Below, one piece after another: positions 41,791 to 42,464 of a stretch of 42,464 nt of DNA. How positions within the stretch are numbered: position 1 is the stretch's first letter; every line of letters begins with the position of its first letter. Position numbers and translations under genes: made by a program. The stretch spans positions 1 to 42,464 of the forward strand of contig JAYVXO010000120.1 of NCBI GenBank assembly GCA_043785105.1. The letters are read 5' to 3'. Source of the DNA: Fimbriiglobus sp043785105. Lineage in GTDB: Bacteria; Planctomycetota; Planctomycetia; Gemmatales; Gemmataceae. The notes beneath the pieces were generated by a model that was given only the letters and a program-made list of their open reading frames with translations, was not told where the DNA came from and did no database searches.

Positions 41791-42464
41791 ATGTCCGCCA
41801 CGCTGGAGACCACTTGTCCGAATTGTGGCAAGAATCTCAAGGTTCCCGCCCAATTCGCCGGCAAAATGATCCGCTGTAAACAGTGCGAAACAACCTTTGA
41901 AGTGCCGTCACCCGGTGCCGTGAAACCGGCCACGGCCAAACCCGCCACCGCGAAACCGGCCACGGCCAAACCCGTCACACCAAAAGCCCCCGACCCGAAC
42001 GCGCCGATCAAGTTCCAAGATGATTCACCCGTTCCAGTAACCGCAGGCGCTCAATCTGACGACGACGACGACAACCCCAACCCCTACGGCGTCACCAAAG
42101 ACGATTCGGATGTGCCGCGTTGCCCGTTCTGCGCATTGGAACTCGACCCACCCGACACGAAAATCTGCTTGAGTTGCGGGTACGACTTACTCGAACGGCG
42201 TCGGCACGGCAGCAAAAAGGTCTACGACACGACCGCCGGGGATTACTTCAAACACTGGCTGCCAGCGATTGCCTGGATCGTCGTGATTTTGATTTTGATC
42301 AGCGTCAGTGTGTTGTGCGCACTCAAGATGAACGACTGGCTCACCGGCTCGTTCCTGGACGCCGAGGAGAAAAACGACATCACCGGCAAGACCAAGTTCT
42401 ACCTCCCGCCGTTCTGCTTCAACATCTGGATCTGGTTCTTCTCCGCCTTCATCATCTTCAAAGG
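41791..42464 (+). CDS. Zinc-ribbon membrane protein (partial, runs off the window)
   Basis: At least 224 residues are visible, open at the right edge. The N-terminus is an MJ0042-type zinc ribbon: CPNCGKNLKVPAQFAGKMIR followed by CKQC. An Ala/Lys/Pro/Thr repeat (ATAKPATAKPATAKP, about 50-65) and an acidic stretch DDDDDNPNP follow. A second ribbon (CPFCALELDP...CLSCGYDL, about 111-133) precedes a transmembrane helix (LPAIAWIVVILILISVSVLC) and a second hydrophobic segment at the edge. Planctomycetes carry many such ribbon-plus-TM proteins of unknown role. The ATG at 41791 has GGAG about 9 bases upstream. Confidence 0.85.
   Translation, partial: MSATLETTCPNCGKNLKVPAQFAGKMIRCKQCETTFEVPSPGAVKPATAKPATAKPATAKPVTPKAPDPNAPIKFQDDSPVPVTAGAQSDDDDDNPNPYGVTKDDSDVPRCPFCALELDPPDTKICLSCGYDLLERRRHGSKKVYDTTAGDYFKHWLPAIAWIVVILILISVSVLCALKMNDWLTGSFLDAEEKNDITGKTKFYLPPFCFNIWIWFFSAFIIFK

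Noticed and set aside
41700..42011. 103-codon minus-strand frame rich in Gly, Ala and Val
   Set aside because: Reverse reading of the Ala/Lys/Pro/Thr repeat of the zinc-ribbon gene.

Overview
The window reads as chromosome of a Gemmataceae-like planctomycete (Planctomycetota). This rests on two DUF1559 proteins, a planctomycete-style exosortase/exopolysaccharide locus, lipoproteins and HEAT/TPR-type secreted proteins typical of that group, moderately high GC, and many spacer inverted repeats of the kind abundant in planctomycete genomes. The assignment comes from protein character, not from a marker gene. No rRNA, tRNA or CRISPR was found.

Layout. 1-3323: a 60-bp perfect palindrome and an HAE1-type RND efflux pump (minus). 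3324-6656: a cluster of 34-bp repeats, then a sulfate ABC importer on the minus strand (binding protein, CysT, CysW) with no ATPase gene beside it. 6780-8858: a secretin that has lost its N-terminus, plus a TPR lipoprotein (plus). 8868-10390: a lower-GC patch with a pseudopilin-like DUF1559 protein and a small secreted protein. 10332-12700: a decay zone with a frameshifted methyltransferase, a second methyltransferase split by a 90-bp MITE with a TA target duplication, a TPR gene fragment and an ISAs1 transposase remnant. 12899-17201: a lipoprotein, a 36-residue membrane microprotein, small hypotheticals, an ion-channel-like membrane protein, a DUF1559 protein without a pilin signal, and a hydrolase-fold protein that has lost its nucleophile. 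17202-17936: a long spacer ending in a nested hairpin.

17937-26624 is the centrepiece. It is a minus-strand run transcribed exosortase, triple-VanZ membrane protein, glycosyltransferase, O-antigen ligase-like polymerase/ligase, glycosyltransferase, hexapeptide acyltransferase, GT2 glycosyltransferase and adenylylsulfate kinase. The first four genes overlap by 4-bp stop/start junctions. This looks like an exosortase-linked exopolysaccharide or glycosylation system. The kinase at its end and the sulfate importer elsewhere in the window make a sulfated polymer possible, but that is inference. A two-FHA-domain protein is divergent from it.

27002-40741 is mostly housekeeping: purC, a crotonase fused to a degenerate Rossmann domain, nth, pepT, a GT87-like membrane protein, a regulatory-domain secreted protein, a CrcB/FluC fluoride channel, a large HEAT/STN-like secreted protein, an OmpR-type response regulator with its histidine kinase, and an enoyl-ACP reductase of the plant/chlamydial type. 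The window ends with a DPM1-like glycosyltransferase (minus) and a zinc-ribbon membrane protein (plus) that runs off the end.

The best-supported surprises are the MITE whose removal restores a 348-codon methyltransferase, the G7 frameshift in its neighbour, the nucleophile-less esterase fold, the triple VanZ fusion and the plant-like FabI.
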